Position numbers and translations under genes: made by a program. Source: Halobium salinum (GTDB taxonomy: Archaea; Halobacteriota; Halobacteria; Halobacteriales; Haloferacaceae). Taken from it: 64,000 nt of DNA. Shown here in pieces: positions 1 to 7,471 of the stretch. Numbering within the stretch: position 1 is the stretch's first letter; each line of letters starts with the position of its first letter. The notes beneath the pieces were generated by a model. It had not been told where the DNA came from, did not search any database, and saw only the letters and a list, made by a program, of their open reading frames with translations. The stretch covers positions 963,793 to 1,027,792 of the forward strand of contig NZ_JAODIW010000008.1 of the NCBI RefSeq assembly GCF_026586625.1, in the 5' to 3' direction.

Positions 1-613
1 CGGTCGAGAGCCGGGGGAGGCCAGCGGGGAACGGGCGGAGGGCCGGAAGCGTCGGCGTCGGAACGCCGGTCGCGGCGAGGGCGAGGACCCCACCGGCGCC
101 GAGGACGACCAGCGCGGCGGCGCGGCGGTGGCCGGCGACGGCGACGACGGTGACGAGGCAGGCGGCGGCGAGCGCGAGCGCCGGGTCGGCGACGCCCAGG
201 TCGAACCCGGCGCGGGCGAGCAGGAGTGCGACGGCCAACTGCACCCCCCGAACCACCGGCTCGCCGACGTAGCGCTCCAGCCGCGCGAGCGCGCCGGTCC
301 GGCCGGCGACGAGGAGGGCGGCGCCGGCGAGGAGGCCGGCGGCGGCGAGTTCGGCGTAGGAGATGGTGCCGGCGATGGCGAGACCGGCGAGCGCCTTCAT
401 CGGCTCGACCGAGAGCGGGAGGCCGTAGACCACGCCCCAGACGACCTGGAAGGCGCCGAACAGGAGGAGGACGTGCGGCAGCGAGGCGGACGTGAGGGCA
501 CCGAGGGCGACGACGACCGGGAGGACCGTAACCGAATCCCCCAACGCGCCGGTGAGCTCACCGCTCGTCACGGTGAGCGAACGACCGTCGCGTGGTTCGG
601 TCGAGAGCGCCAC
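1..613 (-). CDS. MOT1-type molybdate/sulfate transporter, C-terminus cut by window edge
   Basis: About 204 codons are visible, running leftward out of the window. The reading begins with a GTG at 613, just inside an in-frame stop; a second GTG lies at 571. The translation is strongly hydrophobic with at least five membrane segments. It contains ELTGALGDSVTVLPVVVALG followed by PLSVEPMKALAGLAIAG, the hallmark order of the MOT1/SulP-like molybdate transporter family. It lies 85 bases downstream of the ABC ATPase on the same strand, so it is probably the fourth gene of the uptake operon. Molybdate is inferred from context; sulfate is possible. Confidence 0.75.
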   Translation of the reverse strand, partial: MALSTEPRDGRSLTVTSGELTGALGDSVTVLPVVVALGALTSASLPHVLLLFGAFQVVWGVVYGLPLSVEPMKALAGLAIAGTISYAELAAAGLLAGAALLVAGRTGALARLERYVGEPVVRGVQLAVALLLARAGFDLGVADPALALAAACLVTVVAVAGHRRAAALVVLGAGGVLALAATGVPTPTLPALRPFPAGLPRLST

Positions 614-698
614 CGTACACCGATATCATCGACTCGGGGATGAATCTTGTCAGAAAAGACGACCGGCCACGGAGCAGCGCCGACGTAACCGTCCGAAG

Positions 699-1712
699 TT
701 ACTCGTCGAACCGCGCCAGTCGCTCCTCGGGGAGGGCGACGCCGACCCGGTCGCCGGGCGCCGGCGGGTCGACGGCGAACGCGTCGAGCGTCCGGTCGGC
801 GGCGAGCGCGTCGCCGTCTCGGCCGCTCCCGTCGGCGACCGCTCCGACCGGGCCGTCGAGCGCGACGGTCACGCGGAAGGCGGCATCTTCGCGGACGGCG
901 CGCTCGACGACTCCCTCCACGTCGCCGCGGCCCGGTGCGACGAGGGCGACGTGTTCGGGGCGAATCGCGACCGGGTCGCTTCCGCGTCCGGCGTCGGCGG
1001 CGTCGAACGCGACGACGTTCGAACCGGTGAAGCGCGCGACGAAGGGCGAAGCGGGGCGTTCGAACACGTCGTCGGGGGTGCCGTGCTGGACGACCTGCCC
1101 GTCGTGCATCACGGCGACGCGGTCGGCGAGCGCCCGCGCCGTCGTGCGGTCGTGGGTGACGTAGACGGCGGTCCGGTCGGCGAGGGTGTCGGCGAGGTCC
1201 CCGCGGAGGGCGGCGCGGGTGGGCGCGTCGAGCGCCGACAGGGGTTCGTCGAGGAGGAAGGCGTCGGGGGCGACCGCGAGCGACCGGGCGAGGGCGACGC
1301 GCTGACGCTCGCCTCCTGAAAGAGTAGGTGGATAGCGGTCGGCGAGGTCGGCGACCCCCAGCGAGTCCAGCAGCGAGCGGGCGTCGACCTCGGCGCCGTC
1401 GTCGAGGTAGCGCTCGCCGAAGCGTACGTTCTCGGCCACGGTCATGTGGGGGAACAGCGCGTAGTCCTGGAAGACGAAGCCGAAGTTCCGCGCCTCCGGG
1501 GGCAGGTCGCTCACGTCGCGGCCGTCGACGGCGACCCGGCCTTCACAGGAGTGGAACCCGGCGACCGCCTCCAAGAGGAGCGTCTTCCCGCTCCCGCTGG
1601 GACCGAGGACGACGAGCGTCTCGCCGGCGTCGGCGTCGAGAGCGGCGTCGACGACGAACGGTTCCGCACCCGGGGCGGTGAAGCGCGCCCGAATCTCGGC
1701 GTGGAGGCTCAC
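699..1712 (-). CDS. wtpC: Molybdate/tungstate ABC transporter ATP-binding protein (WtpC/ModC-like)
   Basis: ATPase that powers oxyanion import. From the GTG at 1712 it is 337 residues: Walker A GPSGSGKT near residue 37, Q-loop in FVFQDYALFP, signature LSGGERQRVALARS near 131, Walker B AFLLDEP, H-loop VTHD, then a C-terminal TOBE-like domain (IRPEHV onward). A TTG at 1748 would add 12 Arg-rich residues, but the conserved beginning SLHAEIRARF favours the GTG. It follows the permease by about 50 bases in a binding protein, permease, ATPase order. Tungstate, molybdate and sulfate ATPases are hard to tell apart by sequence. Confidence 0.85.
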   Translation of the reverse strand: MSLHAEIRARFTAPGAEPFVVDAALDADAGETLVVLGPSGSGKTLLLEAVAGFHSCEGRVAVDGRDVSDLPPEARNFGFVFQDYALFPHMTVAENVRFGERYLDDGAEVDARSLLDSLGVADLADRYPPTLSGGERQRVALARSLAVAPDAFLLDEPLSALDAPTRAALRGDLADTLADRTAVYVTHDRTTARALADRVAVMHDGQVVQHGTPDDVFERPASPFVARFTGSNVVAFDAADAGRGSDPVAIRPEHVALVAPGRGDVEGVVERAVREDAAFRVTVALDGPVGAVADGSGRDGDALAADRTLDAFAVDPPAPGDRVGVALPEERLARFDE

Positions 1713-1764
1713 GACGCGGCCCCCACGGCGGTCGCGTTCACGTCCCAATTCTCGGCGGTCCCGT

Positions 1765-2757
1765 TCACGAACCCACCCCCACGCTCGTGTCGCCGGCGAC
1801 CCACCGGACGAGGAGGAAGATGGCGACGCTCATCGTCAGGAGGATGAACCCGACGGCGCTGCTCTCCGGGAGTGACCCGGAGGTGTACGTGTTGAAGATG
1901 AACACGGGGGCGTGCTGGCCCGTGACGGTCTCGCCGGCGACTGGGTAGAAGAACTCCACGTTGTAGGCGACGACGGCGACGGCGCCGAACTCCGAGACGG
2001 AGCGCGCCCACGCCATCACGCCGCCGGTGAGCATCGCGCGCTTCACGAGCGGGAGGTCCACCCGTCTGAACGTCTCCCAGCGCGAGGCGCCGTGGATGCG
2101 GGCGGCGTACTCCAGCCGTCGGTCCACCGCGTCGAACCCCTCGCGGACGACGTTGACGGCGAAGGGAGCGCTGACGAAGGTGAGCGCGAGCACCATCCCC
2201 GGCACCGTCCCGAGGACGGGGAGGAACTCGAACGCCGCGCCTTGCCCGAAGCCGAACAGAATCAGGAGGCCGGCGACCGAGTGGGGGACGACGAGCGGGA
2301 GGTCAACGAGGCTCTGGACGAGCGAGTCGCCGGCGAACCCCCGCGAGAGGAGGTACGCGAGCGGCGTGCCGAAGACGAGCGTGACGAGCGCGGCCAGCAG
2401 CGGGGCGTAGACGGTGAGGTACAGCATCCGGTGGACCTCCGGGTCGAGCGCCTTCTCGGCGACGACGGACGGCTCCTGTCGGGCGACGAACGTCGCGAGC
2501 GGGAGGCCGACCGCGACGAGCAGGACGGCACCGAGCGCGGCGGCGGCCGCGCCGAAGGGGCCGTCGCTCGCGACGTAGCCGAGGGCGGCGGCGCTGGCGA
2601 GCGCGAAGACGGCGTACCACGTCGTCGCGTCCAAGAGCCACGCGACCGCGAACGCGACGGCGTGGAGCGTCAGGACGGCGAGCACGAGCGAACTACGCCC
2701 GAGCCAGCCGGCCGCGACCGACCGCGTCTCGCCGCCTCGGGCCTCACCCGTCCCCAT
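1765..2757 (-). CDS. wtpB: Molybdate/tungstate ABC transporter permease (WtpB/ModB-like)
   Basis: Integral membrane permease of 330 residues. The binding-protein-dependent transport domain covers roughly residues 95-320 and includes an EAA loop, EYAARIHGASRWETFRRVDLPLV, which contacts the ATPase. WARSVSEFGAVAVVAYN is typical of molybdate and sulfate permeases. The N-terminal 90 residues form extra hydrophobic segments beyond the usual size of about 250-280 residues. It lies 66 bases after the binding-protein gene on the same strand and is almost certainly co-transcribed with it. Confidence 0.88.
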   Translation of the reverse strand: MGTGEARGGETRSVAAGWLGRSSLVLAVLTLHAVAFAVAWLLDATTWYAVFALASAAALGYVASDGPFGAAAAALGAVLLVAVGLPLATFVARQEPSVVAEKALDPEVHRMLYLTVYAPLLAALVTLVFGTPLAYLLSRGFAGDSLVQSLVDLPLVVPHSVAGLLILFGFGQGAAFEFLPVLGTVPGMVLALTFVSAPFAVNVVREGFDAVDRRLEYAARIHGASRWETFRRVDLPLVKRAMLTGGVMAWARSVSEFGAVAVVAYNVEFFYPVAGETVTGQHAPVFIFNTYTSGSLPESSAVGFILLTMSVAIFLLVRWVAGDTSVGVGS

Positions 2758-2823
2758 CGTCCGTCCTCCGCGCCGGTGTGTGCTCGGTCATCCGGTGTTC
2801 GGGTGTCGAGTGGGCGATAGCGA

Positions 2824-3969
2824 TTAAAGTTCGAGCGGTCCGAGGCTGGACCGCGCCTCCGCGTTCTCCATGACCCGTTCGGGCACCGCGTCCTGTGCGC
2901 CCTCCGGGACGACCGCCGGCTGGACCGGCTCGAATCCGGCGTCTTTCAGAATCTGCTCGCCCGGCTCCGTGAGCATGAACTCCAGCCACTGCGCGCCGAG
3001 TTCGGGGTTCGGCGCGACCGACGGGACGGTCAGGCCGTAGGCGATGGGCGCGCCGGTGAACGTGCCGCTCTCGGTCTCGACCTCGGCCTGGGCGTAGTGG
3101 TCCGCGTACTGCTGCGTCGCCTGTGAGAGGTCGACCGCCGGCTGGAGGTCGATGGTCTGCACGTCGCGGGTCGCGCCCGCGGACTGGTACTGCCACGCGT
3201 AGTCGAGCTTCCCCGTCTGGAGTTGGGCGAGCAGCTCCGTCTCGGTGCCGGAGGGAATCCGTGCCTTCTCGACGAGCGCGTCCGCGGTGGACTCGTCGTA
3301 CAGCGTCTCGCCTTCGAACGCCATCGCCCCCAGCTTCATCGTCATCACCGAGCGGTAGCCGTTCGGGTCGACGGCGGGGTCGCTGTGCGCGAACGTCACG
3401 TCGTCGCGACCGAGGACCTCCCACCAGTTGTCGGGCCCGACCTCGTCGGCGCCGGTCGAGTTCTCCGTGTAGGTGATGGTCATCGCGTTCGTCGCGAACA
3501 CCGAGTACCAGTCCCCGTAGTCGGGCAGGAGCATGTCCCGCAGGAGCCGGAAGTCCGAGACGCCGAGCACCGACGCCCGCCGCCCCTCCTCGGTAATCTT
3601 CTTCGTCGAGCCGACCGACCCTTTGGCCTCCCGAGCCACCTGTGCGCCGAACTCCGCTTCGAACTGCGTCTCTGCGGCCTCGAACGGCGGCGCGAGGCTC
3701 CCGGCGTGGAAGACGGTGAGTTCGTTCGACCCGCTCCCGCCGGTGGTCTCGTCGGATGCCGTCGACCCGCCCGACTCCGTCGTCGCGGCCGACCCCGTCG
3801 TCGAGTCGGCATCCGACCCACCGTCCGTTCCTTGCTGGCCGGAGTTGTTCCCGTCGGCCGACCCGCCCGAGCCGGTACACCCGGCGAGACCGGTCACGCC
3901 CGCGAGGGCGGCGCCGCCGACCGCGAGGACCCGTCGTCGGCTCCGACCGCTCGACCGTTGTTCCGTCAT
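2824..3969 (-). CDS. wtpA: Molybdate/tungstate-binding lipoprotein (WtpA family)
   Basis: Extracytoplasmic substrate-binding protein of 381 residues. It starts with a twin-arginine signal (RSRRRVLAVGG) and a lipobox LAGC near residue 27, then a Ser/Gly/Asp linker. The mature part opens with ELTVFHAGSLAPPFEAAE, the WtpA signature, and continues with typical oxyanion-binding blocks such as GVSDFRLL. It is the first gene of the minus-strand operon. A TATA-like GGTTATC on the minus strand at 3994-4000 lies about 28 bases before the ATG. Some WtpA proteins prefer tungstate, so the metal is not settled. Confidence 0.9.
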   Translation of the reverse strand: MTEQRSSGRSRRRVLAVGGAALAGVTGLAGCTGSGGSADGNNSGQQGTDGGSDADSTTGSAATTESGGSTASDETTGGSGSNELTVFHAGSLAPPFEAAETQFEAEFGAQVAREAKGSVGSTKKITEEGRRASVLGVSDFRLLRDMLLPDYGDWYSVFATNAMTITYTENSTGADEVGPDNWWEVLGRDDVTFAHSDPAVDPNGYRSVMTMKLGAMAFEGETLYDESTADALVEKARIPSGTETELLAQLQTGKLDYAWQYQSAGATRDVQTIDLQPAVDLSQATQQYADHYAQAEVETESGTFTGAPIAYGLTVPSVAPNPELGAQWLEFMLTEPGEQILKDAGFEPVQPAVVPEGAQDAVPERVMENAEARSSLGPLEL

Positions 3970-4029
3970 AGAAACATCGGCGTGGGCGCAGGTGATAACC
4001 GTTTTGCCTTCGGCAGCGGGAGGGGAGGT
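3970..4029. promoter_or_regulatory. Divergent promoter between wtpA and the ModE-like regulator
   Basis: Only 60 bases separate the two start codons. GATAACC at 3994-4000 serves as a TATA-like box for wtpA on the minus strand, and the adjoining GTTTTGCC at 4001-4008 sits about 26 bases before the regulator ATG. The two promoters overlap, so one bound regulator could control both directions. No convincing ModE palindrome was seen. Confidence 0.5.
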
Positions 4030-4734
4030 ATGGACGCCGCGTTCGACGCCGGAATCCGAGCCGGCGAGATTACGTTCGACACCAGCGACGTGGCCCTCCT
4101 CCGGGCCGTCGACGACGCCGGCTCGGTCAGCGCGGCCGCCGAGACGCTCGGCCGGTCGCGCTCGCGGGCGCTCCGCCGACTCGAAACGCTGGAGGAGGTG
4201 TTCGGCCCGCTCGTCGAACGTCGGCGCGGCGGGGCCGACGGCGGCGGGAGCCGCCTCACCGAGGAGGCGCGAGCGCTCGTCGCCCGCTTCGAGCGGCTCC
4301 GGGCCGCGCTGTCGGGCACCGCCGGCGCCGACGAGGTCGTCTTCACCGGCACGCTCGTCGAGCGCGACGGGGAACTCGGCCGGGTCGAGACGCCGGCCGG
4401 GACGGTCCGGGCGCTGGTACCCGACGGGGTCGCGGAGGACGACCGCGTGCAGGTGAGCGTCCGCGCCGACGCGGTGACGCTCCACGAGCCAGGCGGGTCG
4501 CCCGCCGCGGGCGCGACGAGCGCGCGCAACCGCTTCGCGGGGACGGTGTCGCAGGTCCGCCGCGGGGAGTCCGTCGCCACCGTGAGCGTGAAGGTCGGCG
4601 TGAGCGACCCGCTGCTGGCGCTCGTCACCGTCGAGAGCGTCGAACGGCTGGGTCTCGTCCCCGGCGTCGGCGTCGTCGCGACGTTCAAGGCGACGGCGAC
4701 GCGGGCGACGCCGGTCGTCGAAGCGGGGGAGTAG
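4030..4734 (+). CDS. ModE-like transcriptional regulator with duplicated TOBE/MOP domains
   Basis: Predicted molybdate-responsive DNA-binding protein of 234 residues. Residues about 12-80 form a LysR/ModE-type winged helix (SVSAAAETLGRSRSRALRRLETLEE, then RLTEEARALVARFERL). Two TOBE/MOP modules follow, near residues 100-150 (FTGTLVERDGELGRVETPAG) and 160-230 (NRFAGTVSQVRRGES to GVVATFKATATRA), the fold that binds molybdate or tungstate. It is transcribed away from the uptake operon, fitting a metal-sensing repressor or activator of that operon. The ATG at 4030 is preferred to in-frame starts inside wtpA. Confidence 0.85.
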   Translation: MDAAFDAGIRAGEITFDTSDVALLRAVDDAGSVSAAAETLGRSRSRALRRLETLEEVFGPLVERRRGGADGGGSRLTEEARALVARFERLRAALSGTAGADEVVFTGTLVERDGELGRVETPAGTVRALVPDGVAEDDRVQVSVRADAVTLHEPGGSPAAGATSARNRFAGTVSQVRRGESVATVSVKVGVSDPLLALVTVESVERLGLVPGVGVVATFKATATRATPVVEAGE

Positions 4735-5269
4735 GAGGGTCTCAGCAGCCCGTCGACTGCCGCCGCCAGCGACGCGACCCGTTCCCGCGTGTCGCCGAGC
4801 GGTCGGTGGCGAACGACCCGCTCACGTCGTCGGCGGAGGGAGCGACCGGCCGTGGTCCGGTGCCGTCCGTGACGGGCCGCCGGTGGCCCGATACGTCGGC
4901 CTCCACACGAGACGAAACCGCCCGACTCCGGCGCCGTCCGTCGCCCGTCTGACGCGGATTTAAGTCGGGTGGTTCCATGGTCGTCGATGGGCGCGCACTG
5001 ACGGCCTCAGTTCCCATCCTCCCACCCGCGCGCCCGGAACACCCGAATCCCACGGCTTTCGTGGGACTCCCCCTCTCTTCGTCCCCGGTGGCGGACCGGC
5101 GAGACGGCCGCTGTACGGAACACAGTGAAAAGCCTCCGCTTTTTTGCCCGAACCAGGGGTGCGTCCAGACGTTCGCAGTAGTCGGCGTCGCGTTCGACGT
5201 GACACGGTCGTCGCTCACCCAGCGGCGGTGAACGGCACGAGCGACGCCGGCCCCGGCGCGAACTCTCCT
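4735..5269. other. Gene-free region between the ModE-like and HTH_10 regulators
   Basis: No convincing coding frame exists in 535 bases; open frames here are Arg/Pro-rich and lack family similarity. The notable element is the hairpin at 5048-5066. A TATA-like run CTTTTTTGCC at about 5135-5144 could drive the downstream regulator with a leader of roughly 100 bases. Confidence 0.5.
5048..5066. repeat. Perfect hairpin resembling an IS200/IS605-type element end
   Basis: TCCCACG, a GCTTT loop and CGTGGGA form a perfect 7-bp stem. Hairpins of this form (CCCACGGCTTT then GTGGG) commonly lie just after TnpB genes of IS1341-type elements in haloarchaea. No intact transposase is present here, so this would be a relic. 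The match is from memory of the pattern. Confidence 0.3.
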
Positions 5270-5959
5270 ATGTATCCGACACTCCGATTCGAGATTCCGA
5301 ACGAGAACGACCCCTTCCGTATCGGTACCGAGACGCTCGGGACGGCTTCGGTTCACGTCGAGCCGGACATCGCGGTGGGCGGCACGACGGAACACACGGT
5401 CTGGGTGTTCGACGACCCCGACCGGCGCGTCGCCGAGGGGTTCCGGAGCGCCGACGCGGCGGCCGCGGTGGAGGCGGTCGCGGTCGAGGACGACTCGGAT
5501 GCCGCCGTCTATCGGGTTCGTTGGACGGGCCGGCCCGGCGGGGTGTTCGACTGCGTCCGGGAAGCGGAGGGGACCCTGCTGGAGGCCGTCGGCACGGACG
5601 GGGCGTGGGCGTTCGTGGCCCGCCTCCCATCGAGGGGGTTCGAACCGTTCCAGTCGGCGTGTGCGCGGGTGGGTCTCGACACGGCCATCCGGTCCGTGAA
5701 CAGCGGGCCTCCGCGTTACCGGCGGGGGACTCCGCCCTCCGCGTGGGACAAACTCACGCGCGCGCAGGCGGAGACGCTGGCGCTGGCCATCGACGCCGGC
5801 TACTTCGAGGTGCCCCGAAAGGCGAGCCTCAGCGACCTCGCCACACAGCTGGGTATCTCGGATTCGGCGGTCTCACAGCGGCTCCGACGGGGGCTGTCGG
5901 CACTCCTGTCGTCGACCGACCTGCGGGGCCACGCGGCGACCCCGCGACCCCGCGACTGA
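5270..5959 (+). CDS. HTH_10 (bacterio-opsin activator-like) transcriptional regulator
   Basis: Regulator of 229 residues. The C-terminal part (about residues 160-215) is a clear HTH_10 domain: LTRAQAETLALAIDAGYFEVPRKASLSDLATQLGISDSAVSQRLRRG. The N-terminal 150 residues match the sensor-like region found before HTH_10 in Bat-type haloarchaeal regulators. The ATG at 5270 is chosen because the conserved beginning MYPTLRFEIP starts there; a GTG at 5229 would add 14 residues. The ligand and targets are unknown, and no neighbour gives a clear clue. Confidence 0.85.
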   Translation: MYPTLRFEIPNENDPFRIGTETLGTASVHVEPDIAVGGTTEHTVWVFDDPDRRVAEGFRSADAAAAVEAVAVEDDSDAAVYRVRWTGRPGGVFDCVREAEGTLLEAVGTDGAWAFVARLPSRGFEPFQSACARVGLDTAIRSVNSGPPRYRRGTPPSAWDKLTRAQAETLALAIDAGYFEVPRKASLSDLATQLGISDSAVSQRLRRGLSALLSSTDLRGHAATPRPRD

Positions 5960-5979
5960 GTCGGGTATCGGGACGCCCG

Positions 5980-6183
5980 TCAGTCGGGCTCGGTCGACCC
6001 CGAGACGTCGGGGTCCTCGTCGGCCGCGGGCTTCACCACCGGGAAAATCTCGACGGCGAAGTCGGGGGTGGTCCCGTCGATTCGACAGTCCCACCCGCCC
6101 TCGACGTCGACGCCGTTCTCCCGGGCGGCTCGGACGAGGCCGGTCAGCGCCTCGTGGAACTCGGCTGTTGAATCGGGGTCCAT
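5980..6183 (-). CDS. Small conserved haloarchaeal protein, 67 aa
   Basis: Short acidic protein with no membrane segment. It reads as a compact alpha/beta piece (FHEALTGLVRAARENGVDVEGGWDCRIDGTTPDFAVEIFPVVKP) with an acidic C-terminal tail. It is convergent with the HTH_10 regulator, with a 20-base gap. Upstream at 6222-6250 is an element that recurs before the TrmB gene at 7129. Function unknown. Confidence 0.6.
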   Translation of the reverse strand: MDPDSTAEFHEALTGLVRAARENGVDVEGGWDCRIDGTTPDFAVEIFPVVKPAADEDPDVSGSTEPD

Positions 6184-6221
6184 AGTCGGCTCCTCACGTC
6201 GACGAGATAGTCGGCGAGACA

Positions 6222-6250
6222 TCAAAACGATTGTGTGAGTTTTCGGGTGA
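6222..6250 (-). promoter_or_regulatory. Conserved promoter/operator element, copy 1
   Basis: ATCAAA, a short spacer, then TTGTGTGAGTTTTCGGGTGA at 6231-6250 (plus-strand view). The same arrangement recurs at 7232-7258 with 17 of 20 matches in the core. Both copies are upstream of minus-strand genes, 40-130 bases before their start codons. It could be the core promoter with an adjoining regulator site. Confidence 0.45.
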
Positions 6251-6331
6251 CATGAGAGTCGGGCGGCGTCCCGCGCCCATCCGACCGGTCCTACCCGCCG
6301 GGTCATATCCGCCCGACCCGTTCCGGCCGGT

Positions 6332-7129
6332 CTACTCCGACGGGTCGTACTCGCCGTTGTCCAGCCGCCAGGTGAAGATGGCCTTCAGGATGGCGACGAG
6401 GCTGTTCGCCTCGCCGGTCCCCCAGATGGCCGTCTCGGACACCTCGCCCGAGGGGTTTCCGTCGGTGATGGCGCTGGCGAGCGTCTTCGTCCCGTCGACC
6501 ATCATGACGCGACCGGAGGGGGTGTCCGCCCACGTCCAGAGGCTCTCGAAGGTCTCCGCCGCGGGGACCGCCTCGGTGACGGTCGTCTCCACCGAGGGCG
6601 AGAGCCCGGCGACCCTGACCGCGACCCCGCGGTCGCTCGCCCGACGGAGCGCCTCGAGGAGGTCGTCGTCGAGTAGCCGCTCGACGGTCATGTAGACGAC
6701 CTCCTCCTCGGCCTCCTCGACGAACTCGACGACCCGGTCGGTGACCGCCTCCCGGCCGTGGACGGTCCAGACGCCGCGCTGTTCCTCGCGCCGATAGACG
6801 GGCTCGACCTCGTCGAGCGCCTCGCGAAGCGTCTCGATTCGGTCGATGGACTCCCGCTCGAACTTGCGTCCGGTCGTCTCCGCCGAGGCGGGCCAGAAGC
6901 GCTGCGGCGAGGACTGCTGCACGTCGACCAGCCCCGACTCTTTGAGTTCCTCGACCGCGTCGTACACCCGCGTCCGCGGAACCTCGGACACCTCGCTCAC
7001 CTCCTTGGCCGTTCCCGACCCGAGACCCGCGAGGGCGACGTACGTCCGGGCGGCGTAGGCGCTCAGTCCGAACAGTTTCAGCGTCTCGACCGCGGTTCCT
7101 TCGGGGTCGGTGGGCGACTCGTCTGTCAT
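6332..7129 (-). CDS. TrmB-family transcriptional regulator
   Basis: Protein of 265 residues. Residues about 15-85 form the TrmB winged helix (LKLFGLSAYAARTYVALAGLGSGTAKEVSE, then VPRTRVYDAVEELKESGLVDVQ). A helical linker follows, then a C-terminal domain (about 120-250) resembling phospholipase-D-like effector domains of TrmB regulators (GREAVTDRVVEFVEEAEEEVVYMTVERLLDDDLLEALRRA). It is divergent from and paralogous to the TrmB gene at 7472. The ATG at 7129 is favoured over longer frames. The effector is unknown; no sugar-transport genes adjoin it. Confidence 0.85.
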   Translation of the reverse strand: MTDESPTDPEGTAVETLKLFGLSAYAARTYVALAGLGSGTAKEVSEVSEVPRTRVYDAVEELKESGLVDVQQSSPQRFWPASAETTGRKFERESIDRIETLREALDEVEPVYRREEQRGVWTVHGREAVTDRVVEFVEEAEEEVVYMTVERLLDDDLLEALRRASDRGVAVRVAGLSPSVETTVTEAVPAAETFESLWTWADTPSGRVMMVDGTKTLASAITDGNPSGEVSETAIWGTGEANSLVAILKAIFTWRLDNGEYDPSE

Positions 7130-7231
7130 TTCTGAGAGTGGTGACCGTGCTTCGGGGTCGGCCGGCCCGGAATCGGCCGACAGCTGGCCGACCGACCTCG
7201 CTTCTCGGCGGAGACTACGCAATACGGGGGA

Positions 7232-7258
7232 ATCAAACTTGTGTGATTATCCGGGTGA
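7232..7258 (-). promoter_or_regulatory. Conserved promoter/operator element, copy 2
   Basis: ATCAAACT overlapping TTGTGTGATTATCCGGGTGA (core 7239-7258), matching the copy at 6222-6250 at 17 of 20 core bases. It lies about 100-130 bases upstream of the minus-strand TrmB start at 7129. Confidence 0.45.
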
Positions 7259-7411
7259 AAAGCCGGCCGGCGACTACGGCGCCGCACAGGGACTGTCGAG
7301 AGTGTCATTAGTAGAATTACAAGCCGACGACGGGAGCTCTCTGAGCCAGGACGGTAACTCAAAAATTCCGAATAGTGTACCTGTACGAGTGAAACTGTGC
7401 CCACAGGTATA

Positions 7412-7425
7412 ACCGGGTACCCGGT
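7412..7425. promoter_or_regulatory. Perfect 14-bp palindrome, candidate operator
   Basis: ACCGGGT followed directly by ACCCGGT. It lies just after a TATA-like GGTATAACC and 47 bases before the ATG of the TrmB gene at 7472, where a bound dimer would block transcription. Autoregulation is inferred. Confidence 0.45.
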
Positions 7426-7471
7426 CTAAGGAAACCAGAGGCGACCGCCGACAGCGGCTGGACCGAGTAAC

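Larger units (their letters stand above)
7130..7471. promoter_or_regulatory. 342-base divergent control region between two TrmB genes
   Basis: No gene fits here. It contains the conserved element copy at 7232-7258 on the left gene's side. Near the right gene lie a TATA-like GGTATAACC at about 7406-7414, a perfect palindrome ACCGGGTACCCGGT at 7412-7425, and a looser pair CCTGT/ACAGG at about 7380-7407. The layout suggests separate control of the two paralogues, possibly by their own products. Confidence 0.5.

Noticed and set aside
4742-5395. A 217-codon minus-strand frame in the gap before the HTH_10 gene
   Set aside because: It overlaps the HTH_10 N-terminus, lacks any family similarity and has atypical composition.
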